Positions 6,688 through 14,237 of a DNA stretch of 64,000 nt are shown here, one piece after another. The stretch's first letter is position 1. Each line of letters opens with the position of its first letter. Below the pieces are notes generated by a model. That model had not been told where the DNA came from, ran no database searches, and saw only the letters and a program-made list of their open reading frames with translations. The translations under genes were made by a program, and so were the position numbers. Source of the stretch: a virus; the IMG/VR virus record IMGVR_UViG_3300019776_000165, positions 29,562 through 93,561 of that record. One strand, given 5' to 3'.

Positions 6688-6848
6688 TGAAGATTCTAAA
6701 AGACCTGCTGGACCAGGCTTGGACACTACTAGGTATGTTCATTGCTTGGCTAGTCCTAGAAGGCTCTGCTCGCACAGTAGTTGGCTGGGGAATCCTGCTA
6801 ACTATTGGTGTATGGGTAGCAACGTTCCCACTAAGAAATAAGGAATAA
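6687..6848 (+). CDS. Small two-helix membrane protein (holin candidate)
   Basis: A 53-residue protein starting in a TAATG overlap with the upstream gene. It has two membrane helices (about residues 10-25 and 31-48) joined by a short 'EGSAR' loop, and charged ends. Size, topology and position directly before the M23 endolysin fit a small holin or a holin partner. Holin function is inferred from context only. Confidence 0.75.
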   Translation: MKILKDLLDQAWTLLGMFIAWLVLEGSARTVVGWGILLTIGVWVATFPLRNKE

Positions 6849-6850
6849 AT

Positions 6851-7399
6851 ATGGCAAAGGAAGTAGTAATCCGCAATTGGCGTATGCCTCTTGACGGCAA
6901 GTTCAAGTATGGCCCTCTGTTTGGCGTCAAGGACTCTTGGCACCCAAATGGTCACCGTGGCACCGACTACAACGGCTTTAAGGCTGGAGAGCCACTGCTT
7001 GCAGTTGCTGACGGCACTATTGCCCTAGTTAAGTTCAGCAAGGTTCTTGGCAACATTGTTGTACTTCAGGTTGGTGGCAAGTTCTTTGGTTACTGTCACA
7101 TGCAGAAGCCTTCGAAGTTGAAGGTAGGAGCCAAGGTCAAGTCTGGTGACGTAGTTGGTTACGCAGGAACAACTGGTTCTGCCTCAAGCGGTGTTCACCT
7201 TCATTTCACTCTTGGCGAGGATGTAAACGCAGTAATCGGCGGTAAGGTATACGACGCCGACGCCTTCCTCAAGAAGAAGATTGCCGAAGAAAAGGCACTC
7301 AAGAAGGAGACTGCTCTGCCAGTAGTTTCTGAGCCAGTAGCCCCGAAGGCAGTAGAACCAAAAAACACATGCCCACATTGCAACAAGGAGATTCAGTAA
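6851..7399 (+). CDS. M23-family metallopeptidase (endolysin)
   Basis: A 182-residue zinc endopeptidase that cleaves peptidoglycan cross-bridges. The M23/LytM motifs are present: the H-x3-D site in 'HRGTDYNG' (about residue 35), a 'GYCHM' strand and the 'HLHF' pair (about residue 116). There is no signal peptide, so release would need a holin. After the peptidase comes a Lys/Glu helix and a Pro/Val linker. It ends with the half zinc knuckle CPHCNKEIQ, unusual for an endolysin. Small membrane proteins flank it on both sides, forming a lysis cassette. Confidence 0.88.
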   Translation: MAKEVVIRNWRMPLDGKFKYGPLFGVKDSWHPNGHRGTDYNGFKAGEPLLAVADGTIALVKFSKVLGNIVVLQVGGKFFGYCHMQKPSKLKVGAKVKSGDVVGYAGTTGSASSGVHLHFTLGEDVNAVIGGKVYDADAFLKKKIAEEKALKKETALPVVSEPVAPKAVEPKNTCPHCNKEIQ

Positions 7400-7743
7400 T
7401 GAAGAAACTAAAGAACCTACTACTACGCTCACTGGGCGTAATCCTATTTTCGTTTATTCCAGGTATGGCTGTTGGTGCTCCAACAGTTGGTTGGCTACTA
7501 GGTGGAATCACTGGTGTGCTAACTGTTTTCTCGTCCATTGTTATCTACTTTGGCGTACAATTGGCCTGGGACGCCCACATTTCAGATGAAGACATCGAAA
7601 AGGGTTTTCGTGCAGCCGTTGCAAAGCAGGCAAGCGAAAGCAAGGAAGTAGCCGAAGCCGTAAAGACTTCTGCTACTGATTCTGCAGACCTAGATGAATT
7701 TGGCGACCTATCCGACTTAGCAGACGACGACGAAGAAGTATAA
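7399..7743 (+). CDS. Membrane protein with acidic tail (holin candidate)
   Basis: A 114-residue protein with a TAATG overlap with the endolysin stop and AAGGAG upstream; an earlier in-frame ATG at 7369 is less likely. A basic start is followed by two membrane helices (about 10-30 and 32-55). The cytoplasmic tail contains 'EEVAEAVK'-type helix and ends in a run of Asp/Glu. Such membrane proteins next to endolysins in actinobacteriophages are often holins; that is inference here. Confidence 0.75.
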   Translation: MKKLKNLLLRSLGVILFSFIPGMAVGAPTVGWLLGGITGVLTVFSSIVIYFGVQLAWDAHISDEDIEKGFRAAVAKQASESKEVAEAVKTSATDSADLDEFGDLSDLADDDEEV

Positions 7744-7932
7744 ATGATTGAAAGAAAGCCTCTGGCACCAAACAACCGTTCAGTATCTAAACTGAAGCAG
7801 GAGTTTGCTGTGTCAGAGGTTTTTCACATCAGGTACCCAAAGAATGGCGAGCGCCAGTCCGTGTTCAGTTACGCTAGGGCAGGTCGTCAAAATTCAGAGG
7901 GATTTGGTGGAGGACGCTTAATAGGTAAGTAG
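7744..7932 (+). CDS. Hypothetical small protein
   Basis: A 62-residue basic protein starting one base after the upstream stop, with no clear ribosome binding site of its own, so translation is probably coupled. Arg/Lys-rich, without a recognised motif. Its 3' end overlaps a possible convergent minus-strand gene. Confidence 0.6.
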   Translation: MIERKPLAPNNRSVSKLKQEFAVSEVFHIRYPKNGERQSVFSYARAGRQNSEGFGGGRLIGK

Positions 7933-8074
7933 CCCACCCTGCAATGGTGGCAGTCCACCCAAACACCCTGAGATTGCGGGCAAGTTTATCTTTCGAGCCT
8001 TGGGCCAGCCAAGATAAAAACAACATAAAAAGAGTGCTGAGCACTAAAAACGCTGCTATTAAAGTTTTGAACAT
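7874..8074 (-). CDS. Possible small membrane protein on the minus strand
   Basis: A 66-residue reading frame starting MFKTLIAAFLVLSTLF, with two hydrophobic helices (about 3-20 and 37-56) split by the basic loop 'GSKDKLARNLRV'. That is a coherent membrane-protein pattern. It fills a stretch of about 220 bases with no convincing + strand gene. The frame extends upstream to a TTG at 8176 inside the next + gene. No ribosome binding site is visible, so this may be spurious. Confidence 0.4.
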   Translation of the reverse strand: MFKTLIAAFLVLSTLFMLFLSWLAQGSKDKLARNLRVFGWTATIAGWATYLLSVLHQIPLNFDDLP

Positions 8075-8155
8075 GGCAAGAGCATACCATGCGAAACCTG
8101 CTATGTATACGAGACACTTGTATAAGTAAAGGCAAAGCACTATAAGGAGCCCTAC

Positions 8156-8539
8156 GTGGACTGGATGATTGTTCAAACGACTGCTGTGATTGTAAGCATA
8201 GTCGTTGGAGGTTTGACCATTCTAGGTTTCCTGTTGAGCGTTTGGCGCAAGATTAGTCTTTGGAGTCAAAACTGGGACCTCTTTATGGAGGATTGGCGTG
8301 GGGCAGAGGAGCGTGCTGGAAGAGACGCTGTGCCTGGTGTTATGGAGCGTCTAAACCGTATTGACGGAGAACTCAAGCACAATAGCGGTTCCAGTATGAA
8401 GGATGCGTTGAAGCGCATTGAAGCCAAAGTAGACCGCTTAGACGAGCGGATTGAAAAGGGCGATAAAAGGTTTAAAGACGGGGAACTGCGCTTTGAGGCT
8501 ATTGAACTTGAAGTGAAGAAGATAAAGGAAAAGAACTAA
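8156..8539 (+). CDS. Membrane-anchored coiled-coil protein (DUF2746-like)
   Basis: A 127-residue protein with GTG start, AAGGAG seven bases upstream. One N-terminal membrane helix (about 5-28) is followed by a cytoplasmic region with Trp-rich 'SLWSQNWDLFMEDWRG' and a long coiled coil (about 75-127). This layout matches small DUF2746-type proteins common near lysis genes of actinobacteriophages. Whether it acts in lysis is unknown. Confidence 0.75.
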   Translation: MDWMIVQTTAVIVSIVVGGLTILGFLLSVWRKISLWSQNWDLFMEDWRGAEERAGRDAVPGVMERLNRIDGELKHNSGSSMKDALKRIEAKVDRLDERIEKGDKRFKDGELRFEAIELEVKKIKEKN

Positions 8540-9162
8540 TGCCAGGACGCAGTTATCTGCCCACTCAGGGCGTAAGCATGATGCAGTTCCAGCCCTACAA
8601 CCTAGGTAAAAAGGTTGGTGAGGGCATTAAGAAGGGCGTTACCCTAGGTGCCGAGTATGGCAAGGCTGTGTCCACTGAAAAGGCTGCTGCAGCCCGTAAG
8701 TTGGCTAAGCAGAAGATTGCTGAAAAGAAAGCACTTCCTACTAAAACTCAAATCTCCTTTGGCCCTACTCTTCCTGTTAGTCCTGGAAAAATGCCTGCTC
8801 CAGTTAACCGTGGTAAAGATGCAGGTAAGTTTGAATCCAACCCAGCCTATGGTAAGTGGAAGGGCGATGCCCGCAAGTTTAACTCTGGCATGTCTATGCA
8901 GCGTGTAGTTCAGGGCCACTCCGCTGACTTGGGAGATTCTGCTACAAAGATTCCTGGAAAGACTCCTCCTCCAAAACTAAGCAGGAGCAAAGCAAGTCAG
9001 ACTAAGGCTATGAACGAGGCTCAGCGTATTGAGGGCGTAAGAAACACCAACATTCAGGCAAACCAGCAGCGTCAGGCATTTCAACAGAAGTGGCACCACC
9101 GTTCTGGTGGGGCTGCTCCATCAGGCCTTGCATCGGATTCGGCCAGAATCCATCACCTATAG
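8539..9162 (+). CDS. Hypothetical basic protein
   Basis: A 207-residue Lys/Ala/Gln-rich protein beginning in a TAATG overlap. A predicted helix near residues 40-65 carries many Lys and Ala; the remainder is low in hydrophobics and likely disordered. No recognised domain. Placement between lysis and head genes could suit an internal virion or DNA-binding protein, which is speculative. Confidence 0.7.
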   Translation: MPGRSYLPTQGVSMMQFQPYNLGKKVGEGIKKGVTLGAEYGKAVSTEKAAAARKLAKQKIAEKKALPTKTQISFGPTLPVSPGKMPAPVNRGKDAGKFESNPAYGKWKGDARKFNSGMSMQRVVQGHSADLGDSATKIPGKTPPPKLSRSKASQTKAMNEAQRIEGVRNTNIQANQQRQAFQQKWHHRSGGAAPSGLASDSARIHHL

Positions 9163-9178
9163 ATTTAGCATTACAAAT

Positions 9179-9195
9179 CTGCCTTTTTAAGGCAG
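9179..9195 (+). terminator. Short hairpin, possible terminator
   Basis: A perfect 7-bp stem CTGCCTT/AAGGCAG with TTT loop, then TCTGTTATT. It lies between the basic protein gene and the next unit. A weak terminator or attenuator. Confidence 0.45.
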
Positions 9196-9223
9196 TCTGT
9201 TATTAAGGTTTAAGGAGTTAACC

Positions 9224-9475
9224 ATGGCGAAATGCGCTAACTGTGTATCGGAATCACTATACGTGTACCAAATTACTGCTGGCTACTCGATTGAGTACTG
9301 TCAGCGACACTTGCCTAAATCGCTTTACTCGCTGCGTAACAGTGGCGGCTTGTCAAAGCCAAAGGTGGAAGTTGCTGCCCCTGTGGTCGAGGCTCCTGTA
9401 AAGAAGGCTAAGAAGACCGTAGTAGAAGAGCCTGTAGTAGAGACCCCAGTGGTAGAGGACGATGCCACTAGTTAG
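9224..9475 (+). CDS. Hypothetical protein with zinc-knuckle-like start
   Basis: An 83-residue protein, AAGGAG seven bases before ATG. The N-terminus has CANC and a later 'YCQRH', which could bind zinc as C-x2-C...C-x2-H. The C-terminal half is a Pro-Val-Glu repeat tract ('VVEAPV', 'VVEEPVVETPVV') that is likely extended. It overlaps the next gene by 14 bases. Function unknown. Confidence 0.7.
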   Translation: MAKCANCVSESLYVYQITAGYSIEYCQRHLPKSLYSLRNSGGLSKPKVEVAAPVVEAPVKKAKKTVVEEPVVETPVVEDDATS

Positions 9476-9698
9476 AAAGTTTGCGGTTCAAGGTCACGCT
9501 GTACCTCATGGGTACACTAGGCCCCTAGGACCGTTTCCACCAGAGGTGCTGGCTCAGCCTAGGGTGGTTTATGAACATGAGCACCAGGACTCCTTACACG
9601 AAGCACTAGACGATGTCCGTATGTTCCGATGCAGGGATTGCGGAAACATCTTGTACGAAGATGAACTTATTATGCACGTGTGTGAGGAAGAAGAATAA
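9462..9698 (+). CDS. Hypothetical zinc-finger protein
   Basis: A 78-residue protein whose C-terminal third reads 'FRCRDCGNILYEDELIMHVC', a C-x2-C...H-x-C zinc-finger pattern. It ends in a Glu run. Its stop overlaps the start of the first PASTA-containing gene (TAATG). It may be a head-assembly accessory, but no function can be assigned. Confidence 0.7.
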   Translation: MPLVRKFAVQGHAVPHGYTRPLGPFPPEVLAQPRVVYEHEHQDSLHEALDDVRMFRCRDCGNILYEDELIMHVCEEEE

Positions 9699-10099
9699 TG
9701 ACCAATCCAGTTGATGACCTAGGAAACGTACGTGTCGACTTTGCATGGGGTAACCTCCCTTTGCAGCCAGACGACCAGCGTGGCGAAGACATCCTAGACC
9801 CAGAACTAGACAACCACATCATTGCTACCTCTGGTTACCAGGGTTTCCCTGCGTTTATCACTGGTGGCGTATTTGATGACACTATCGCAAACGCCGTAGT
9901 TCCTAACCTAGTTGGGCTGAACCTTATTGGTGTAGGCAACGCCCTTACTGCTGCGGGCCTAGTTGGTAGCAACACCAACTCTAGTGTTGGCGCTACTGCT
10001 GAGAACAACGGCCTAGTGAAGAGCCAGGCGACTGCTGCTGGAACCACTGTAAACGTAGGCACCACTATTAACTACGTTACTTACCTGTACACAGCGTAA
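9698..10099 (+). CDS. PASTA-domain virion-associated protein
   Basis: A 133-residue protein. Residues 1-55 form a domain shared with the next gene (D-D-x-G-N-V-x-V-D-F-x-W-G-N pattern). Residues 67-133 match a PASTA domain: 'VVPNLVGLNL', helix 'GNALTAAGLV', strand and 'PAGTTV'-like turn. PASTA domains bind muropeptides in bacterial kinases; in phages they occur on proteins near the head genes. A surface-exposed capsid decoration that touches the cell wall is a fair inference. Confidence 0.75.
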   Translation: MTNPVDDLGNVRVDFAWGNLPLQPDDQRGEDILDPELDNHIIATSGYQGFPAFITGGVFDDTIANAVVPNLVGLNLIGVGNALTAAGLVGSNTNSSVGATAENNGLVKSQATAAGTTVNVGTTINYVTYLYTA

Positions 10100-10154
10100 G
10101 AATTTCCCCAGTGCACGGGGATTAGCAACAAAACACTCTAGAGAAAGAAAAACT

Positions 10155-10787
10155 ATGACATACCCAACAGATGACGCAGGCAACGTACAGGTTGACTTCG
10201 TTTGGGGAAACTTTCCCCTACAACCAAACCAGGACCGTGGCCTAAACACCCTAGACTACAGCCTAGACAACCACGTAATCGCTGACATTGGCTGGTCTAA
10301 CTATCCTTCATTTATTCCTAACTACGCAGGTGACGAAGACGCTGACCTTGAGGTTGTAGTTCCAACCCTTCGTGGCCTTGCCAGAGTAGCCGCTCAGACA
10401 GCCCTTACAGACCTAGGCCTAGTACCTGATGTACAGTATTACCCAAACTTCGGTGAAATCACCAATGTTGTAAGTTCTGGTAAGACTATTACTATTACTA
10501 CATCTACTGCTTGGGGCGATGACCTTCGTCCTGGTGATGTGGTCAGCGTTTACTACAACGACGGAGACGCAATCAGCGGTACTTGGTCAAACGTTAAGTT
10601 GCTGACAATTGATGGCTACACCATTACCTTCAAGGTGGCAACAGCCCCATCGCCTGCCCTTGACTTTGCAACTACTAACAGTTACATGTTCAACAATGAC
10701 AACAACGTAGTTTACGCAGACCCTGTTGCGGGAACCATTGTCAACGCTGGTAGCACAGTAGTTCTATGGTGCATGAGTGGTGACTAA
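10155..10787 (+). CDS. PASTA-domain paralogue with inserted domain
   Basis: A 210-residue paralogue of the preceding protein. Residues 1-70 match it closely, including '[NS]LDNH-[IV]IA', W-G-N and P-L-Q-P. The PASTA unit starts 'VVVPTLRGLARVAAQTALTDLGLV', but its second half is displaced by about 80 residues. The insert (about 100-180, 'TITITTSTAWGDDLRPGDVVSVYY...') reads like a small beta domain. The PASTA end resumes at 'DPVAGTIVNAGSTVVLW'. A weak CCCC/GGGG hairpin precedes the gene and a terminator follows. Confidence 0.75.
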   Translation: MTYPTDDAGNVQVDFVWGNFPLQPNQDRGLNTLDYSLDNHVIADIGWSNYPSFIPNYAGDEDADLEVVVPTLRGLARVAAQTALTDLGLVPDVQYYPNFGEITNVVSSGKTITITTSTAWGDDLRPGDVVSVYYNDGDAISGTWSNVKLLTIDGYTITFKVATAPSPALDFATTNSYMFNNDNNVVYADPVAGTIVNAGSTVVLWCMSGD

Positions 10788-10801
10788 TTAACCAAGTAAG
10801 T

Positions 10802-10835
10802 AAACCGTGCTGCCGATACACTGGTAGCACGGTTT
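10802..10835 (+). terminator. Terminator hairpin
   Basis: A stem of AAACCGTGCT with AGCACGGTTT, extended by CC/GG after one mismatch, followed by ATTTATTT. It closes the PASTA gene pair and lies just upstream of the next gene's AAGGAG. Confidence 0.75.
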
Positions 10836-10853
10836 ATTTATTTAAGGAGCAAA

Positions 10854-11690
10854 ATGGTAGACCCAATCATCCCTTCTGGAGGGAAGTACCCCTCGAAGGC
10901 TGAACTTCAACGTAAAAGTGACTTGGGCTTTATTTTTGAGGATGTCTACGGACTCTCCTACGACCGCCGTACTCGCACTGGTAAAACAGCGGGCGAAGTG
11001 TTTAACAGCGACGAAGCAGTCGCTACTGTGTGGGGCGACACTGAGTACCAAGGTGCAGGAGTATTTTACGCACCTGATAAGTATGGGTACGACACTAGAA
11101 CTGATGAAAACATCGGAGATAGGTCCACAGCGTTTGGTCCGCAATCTCTCGTAGATGTTCCGACATCTTCCACTAACTACTCTAGACCGAGAACGGTTGC
11201 TGCTGCTTGGAGTCCTAGTGAGAACGACCCTATGCTCGGCACCATGACCGTGGTGTTCCGTGATGGCACATTTTACAACTACTACAAGGTAACTCGTTCT
11301 GAGTGGATTGCGTTCCAGTCTTCGTACTCAAAGGGTCGACCATGGCTAAACCGACGCTCAACCAGCGGTAAGCCTGGAGCCCAGGCTGTAGATGGCTTGT
11401 TTATTGATAAAGAACGAGGGCCAGCAGACCCTGAGAGTGTCCCAGCCGCTATCCGTGAGCAGTTGTACCGTGTGGCTCGTACCCAGCAGATTGTGTCTAA
11501 TAGGTACATGCGCCCAGGTAAAAAGACTCACGACATGACTAGCGTATTTACAGGCGGCAAGTTGGGTGAAACTAAACGAGTTAAAGAGCCCCTTCAGCGG
11601 GCAGAGTACCGCAAACCTACCAGTACTCCTGGTAAAAACCCTCACAGACTTAATGGTACGAATCCTTATCACAAACGAAAAGCAAGTTAG
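10854..11690 (+). CDS. KTSC-domain-like structural protein
   Basis: A 278-residue protein, ribosome binding site AAGGAG. The centre (about residues 118-165) reads 'LGTMTVVFRDGTFYNYYKVTRSEW', then an aromatic helix and 'YSKGRPWLNRR'. This follows the KTSC pattern of a small beta-hairpin-helix domain often seen in phage proteins. The C-terminal 60 residues are basic and Pro/Thr-rich. It sits ahead of the terminase. A head-associated role is plausible but not shown. Confidence 0.7.
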   Translation: MVDPIIPSGGKYPSKAELQRKSDLGFIFEDVYGLSYDRRTRTGKTAGEVFNSDEAVATVWGDTEYQGAGVFYAPDKYGYDTRTDENIGDRSTAFGPQSLVDVPTSSTNYSRPRTVAAAWSPSENDPMLGTMTVVFRDGTFYNYYKVTRSEWIAFQSSYSKGRPWLNRRSTSGKPGAQAVDGLFIDKERGPADPESVPAAIREQLYRVARTQQIVSNRYMRPGKKTHDMTSVFTGGKLGETKRVKEPLQRAEYRKPTSTPGKNPHRLNGTNPYHKRKAS

Positions 11691-11693
11691 GCA

Positions 11694-12020
11694 ATGGCTA
11701 AGGTACACGACTACGGAAAACACAATCGGTTCTTTCAGTATTACAAGTTCTACCCAGCAAACTGGGGTTGGAAAATAGTAGTCAGGGGTTGGACTCAAGA
11801 GATTGAAGAGCCCTTTAGAACTGCTGAGCCACTTATAGTGAGACTTCCTTTTAAGAAGGCGTTAGTATTTGGGCAGTGGACTGGACAACTAGACGAGGAA
11901 CGAGCGCTCAGTAGAGCGGTTCAAGAACGGGTATTAAAAGATGAAGATTTTGACAAGGAAAAAGGGTGGACTCCAGCAGAGCAAGTTGGAGAAGAGGATT
12001 ACGAATATCTCTACACCTGA
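11694..12020 (+). CDS. Hypothetical protein
   Basis: A 108-residue protein starting four bases after the previous stop. The N-terminal half is rich in Trp, Tyr and Phe ('NRFFQYYKFYPANWGWKIVVRGW'). The C-terminal half is acidic, ending 'EEDYEYLYT'. No recognised family. It overlaps the small gene before the terminase. Confidence 0.65.
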   Translation: MAKVHDYGKHNRFFQYYKFYPANWGWKIVVRGWTQEIEEPFRTAEPLIVRLPFKKALVFGQWTGQLDEERALSRAVQERVLKDEDFDKEKGWTPAEQVGEEDYEYLYT

Positions 12021-12177
12021 TTTGATTACGTGGGCTGAAAACGCCCTGTATGTCATTGGTAAAGAAGTAACCCATTCTGTTCGAAGCAGGGACAAGGCTC
12101 TCCTTGAAGAGGCCCTAATGGGCGCTGAGGCACTTACTGCCATTATCAAAGAACTTATGAAGAGGTCTGAGGTATGA
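11941..12177 (+). CDS. Small helical protein upstream of terminase (small terminase candidate)
   Basis: A 78-residue helical protein in the position normally held by the small terminase subunit, overlapping the large subunit by ATGA. The ATG chosen lies deep inside the previous gene. Later starts (TTG at 11983 or 12022) would shorten the overlap, and none has a clear ribosome binding site. The core 'LITWAENALYVIGKEVTHSV' and an Ala-rich helix give no DNA-binding signature. It is short for TerS (usually above 120 residues), so the role is only positional inference. Confidence 0.6.
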   Translation: MKILTRKKGGLQQSKLEKRITNISTPDLITWAENALYVIGKEVTHSVRSRDKALLEEALMGAEALTAIIKELMKRSEV

Positions 12178-13760
12178 CAGACGATTTTGAAGACAAATTT
12201 GAAGAGATTACTCCTGAGTCTTATCAGGAAGACACCGAAGCCGACAGTGTCGATTTCGAAGAAGATGTTGTAGATGAACTAACCCAAGGGTTTGTTGACC
12301 GTCTTGTAGACAAAATCATGAAGTTCATGGTGGTGCTGGTTGGCCACGACTTGCACGTTTACCAGAAGCCTTTGGCTCGACGAATGATTGAGTCTGTCAT
12401 CCTTGGAGACGGTGAAACTCTTACTGCTTTGGCTGCACGTCAGTCAGGTAAGTCTGAGACAGTAGCCGACACAGTAGCCACGCTAATGGTCCTACTGCCT
12501 CGTCTAGCCACCATGTACCCTGACTTGCTGGGAAAGTTTAAGAATGGTTTGTGGGTGGGCTTGTTCGCCCCTACTGAGGGTCAGGCTGAAACTTTGTTTG
12601 GGCGTACGGTTACTCGCCTAACTTCTGAGCGGGCCCGTGAAGTTCTGGGCGACCCTGAGATTGACGACCAGGCTGCTCGTATCGGTGGTGTAACTCGTAT
12701 GATTCGCTTGAAAAACTCAGGCTCCACCATCACAATGATGACCGCTAACCCACGAGCCAAGATTGAATCTAAATCATTCCATCTTGTGGTTATTGACGAG
12801 TGTCAAGAAGCGGATGACTTCACCGTTAACAAGTCAATCTCCCCGATGATGGCGTACTATGCGGGAACTATGGTTAAGACTGGAACTCCTACAACCTCCA
12901 AGAACAACTTCTACAACTCTATCCAGTTGAATAAGCGTAGGCAGACTGGCTCTAAGTCCCGTCAAAACCATTTCCAGTGGGACTGGCGAGATGTCGCCAA
13001 GGTAAACATGGACTACAGCAAGTTCATTAAAAAAGAAATGATGCGTATTGGTGAGGACTCTGACGAGTTCCAGATGTCGTACAACTGTAAGTGGCTTCTT
13101 GAGCGAGGCATGTTTGTTTCCTCAAACCTTATGGATGAACTCGGAGACACTTCTCAAGAACTTGTGAAGATGTGGCACCAGACACCTGTGGTTGTGGGCA
13201 TTGACCCTGCCCGTAAGATGGACTCCACAGTTGTAACCGTTGTGTGGGTGGACTGGGATAGGCCAGACGAGTTTGGATACTTTGAGCACAGAGTACTTAA
13301 CTGGCTTGAACTACAAGGTGACGACTGGGAAGAACAGTACTACCAGATTGTGAACTTCCTTGCTAACTACGATGTCCTTGCTGTTGGAGTTGATGCTAAC
13401 GGTGTAGGAGATGCGGTTGCTCAGCGTCTTAAGATTCTCTTGCCACGCTCCGAGGTAGTTCCGCTAACCTCCAGTCAGACAGAGCAGTCAGGTCGTTTCC
13501 AGCACCTTCAGGGCTTGATTCAGCGACGAATGTTGGGCTACCCAGCACACGCTAAGACTCGTCGTCTACGTATCTGGAAGCGTTTCTACCAGCAAATGAC
13601 TGACGTCGAGATTAAGTACAAGGGTAAGAACTTCATTGTTGCTGCCCCAGACGAGGCTTACGCTCACGATGACTTTGTGGACTCTTTGGCTATTGCTTGC
13701 TCCATGACTAAAGACTTGGTAATGCCAACTGTAGAAGTTTCTTCTAACTCGTTTTTTTAG
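12174..13760 (+). CDS. terL: Terminase large subunit (ATPase/nuclease)
   Basis: A 528-residue packaging motor that translocates DNA into the prohead and cuts concatemers. The N-terminal ATPase has Walker A 'AARQSGKSE' (about residue 88), Walker B 'LVVIDECQEAD' (about 204) and a coupling 'TGTPTT'. The C-terminal RNase H-like nuclease has acidic sites in 'VVGIDPARKMD' (about 340), 'AVGVDANGVGD' (about 405) and 'HDDFVDSLA' (about 500). Length and order are normal. The acidic first 40 residues are an extension. No intron or frameshift is seen. Confidence 0.96.
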   Translation: MTDDFEDKFEEITPESYQEDTEADSVDFEEDVVDELTQGFVDRLVDKIMKFMVVLVGHDLHVYQKPLARRMIESVILGDGETLTALAARQSGKSETVADTVATLMVLLPRLATMYPDLLGKFKNGLWVGLFAPTEGQAETLFGRTVTRLTSERAREVLGDPEIDDQAARIGGVTRMIRLKNSGSTITMMTANPRAKIESKSFHLVVIDECQEADDFTVNKSISPMMAYYAGTMVKTGTPTTSKNNFYNSIQLNKRRQTGSKSRQNHFQWDWRDVAKVNMDYSKFIKKEMMRIGEDSDEFQMSYNCKWLLERGMFVSSNLMDELGDTSQELVKMWHQTPVVVGIDPARKMDSTVVTVVWVDWDRPDEFGYFEHRVLNWLELQGDDWEEQYYQIVNFLANYDVLAVGVDANGVGDAVAQRLKILLPRSEVVPLTSSQTEQSGRFQHLQGLIQRRMLGYPAHAKTRRLRIWKRFYQQMTDVEIKYKGKNFIVAAPDEAYAHDDFVDSLAIACSMTKDLVMPTVEVSSNSFF

Positions 13761-13795
13761 CAACATAAATTTGCTTTAAACAGTCAAACTATTTA

Positions 13796-13818
13796 ATGGA
13801 AATACTGCAGTTTTCCAT
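13796..13818 (+). repeat. Inverted repeat downstream of terminase
   Basis: ATGGAA...TTCCAT arms flank a central PstI-like CTGCAG, giving an imperfect 23-base palindrome. It lies 35 bases after the terminase stop in a short AT-rich gap. It could be a weak terminator or a protein-binding site. Confidence 0.35.
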
Positions 13819-13839
13819 TCCCACATTTAAGGAGTACCC

Positions 13840-14235
13840 ATGGGTATCGGACCTACCCCTCAGTTCCCTGAGCGTTCGCCTCAGGTTTACGAGCGCAAAC
13901 TGGCTGGCAACGTTGAGCGTCGTGGCCCTCTTCGCTTCGAAGAAGGCGTCGCAACTGACACTGACGTTCCTACCGACTTTGAGACTGGTATCATGAACGG
14001 CTTTGCAGCCGCTCCTGGCCGTCCAAACCGTAACGCACCAGTATGGCAGAAGTCTGCTGCTGAGACCCTAAGTGAGCGTGCTCACGTAGGTTCGGCAGCC
14101 TGGATTGAGGCACCAACCTTCCTCGGTGAGTTTGCTCACGGCTCGTTTACTCAGGCCGCTGAACAAATCGTAGAGGTCAAGGCTGTATCGGGTGCTCGCA
14201 CCCAGCGCCTCAACCCAACCGTAGTCAACGACTAA
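13840..14235 (+). CDS. Hypothetical structural-region protein
   Basis: A 131-residue protein with a strong AAGGAG and codon choice like the capsid gene, which suggests high expression. Pro/Gly/Ala-rich with no hydrophobic segment. It sits between the terminase and portal genes and is followed by a long RNA hairpin. An abundant minor virion protein is a reasonable guess; no family is recognised. Confidence 0.7.
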   Translation: MGIGPTPQFPERSPQVYERKLAGNVERRGPLRFEEGVATDTDVPTDFETGIMNGFAAAPGRPNRNAPVWQKSAAETLSERAHVGSAAWIEAPTFLGEFAHGSFTQAAEQIVEVKAVSGARTQRLNPTVVND

Positions 14236-14237
14236 TA

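Noticed and set aside
7369-7398. Ten-codon extension of the membrane protein after the endolysin
   Set aside because: The ATG at 7399 has AAGGAG and a TAATG junction; the earlier start would lie wholly in the endolysin CPHC coding region.
13796-13996. 66-codon + frame starting at the palindrome after terL
   Set aside because: It overlaps most of the well-supported gene at 13840, which has AAGGAG and capsid-like codon use.
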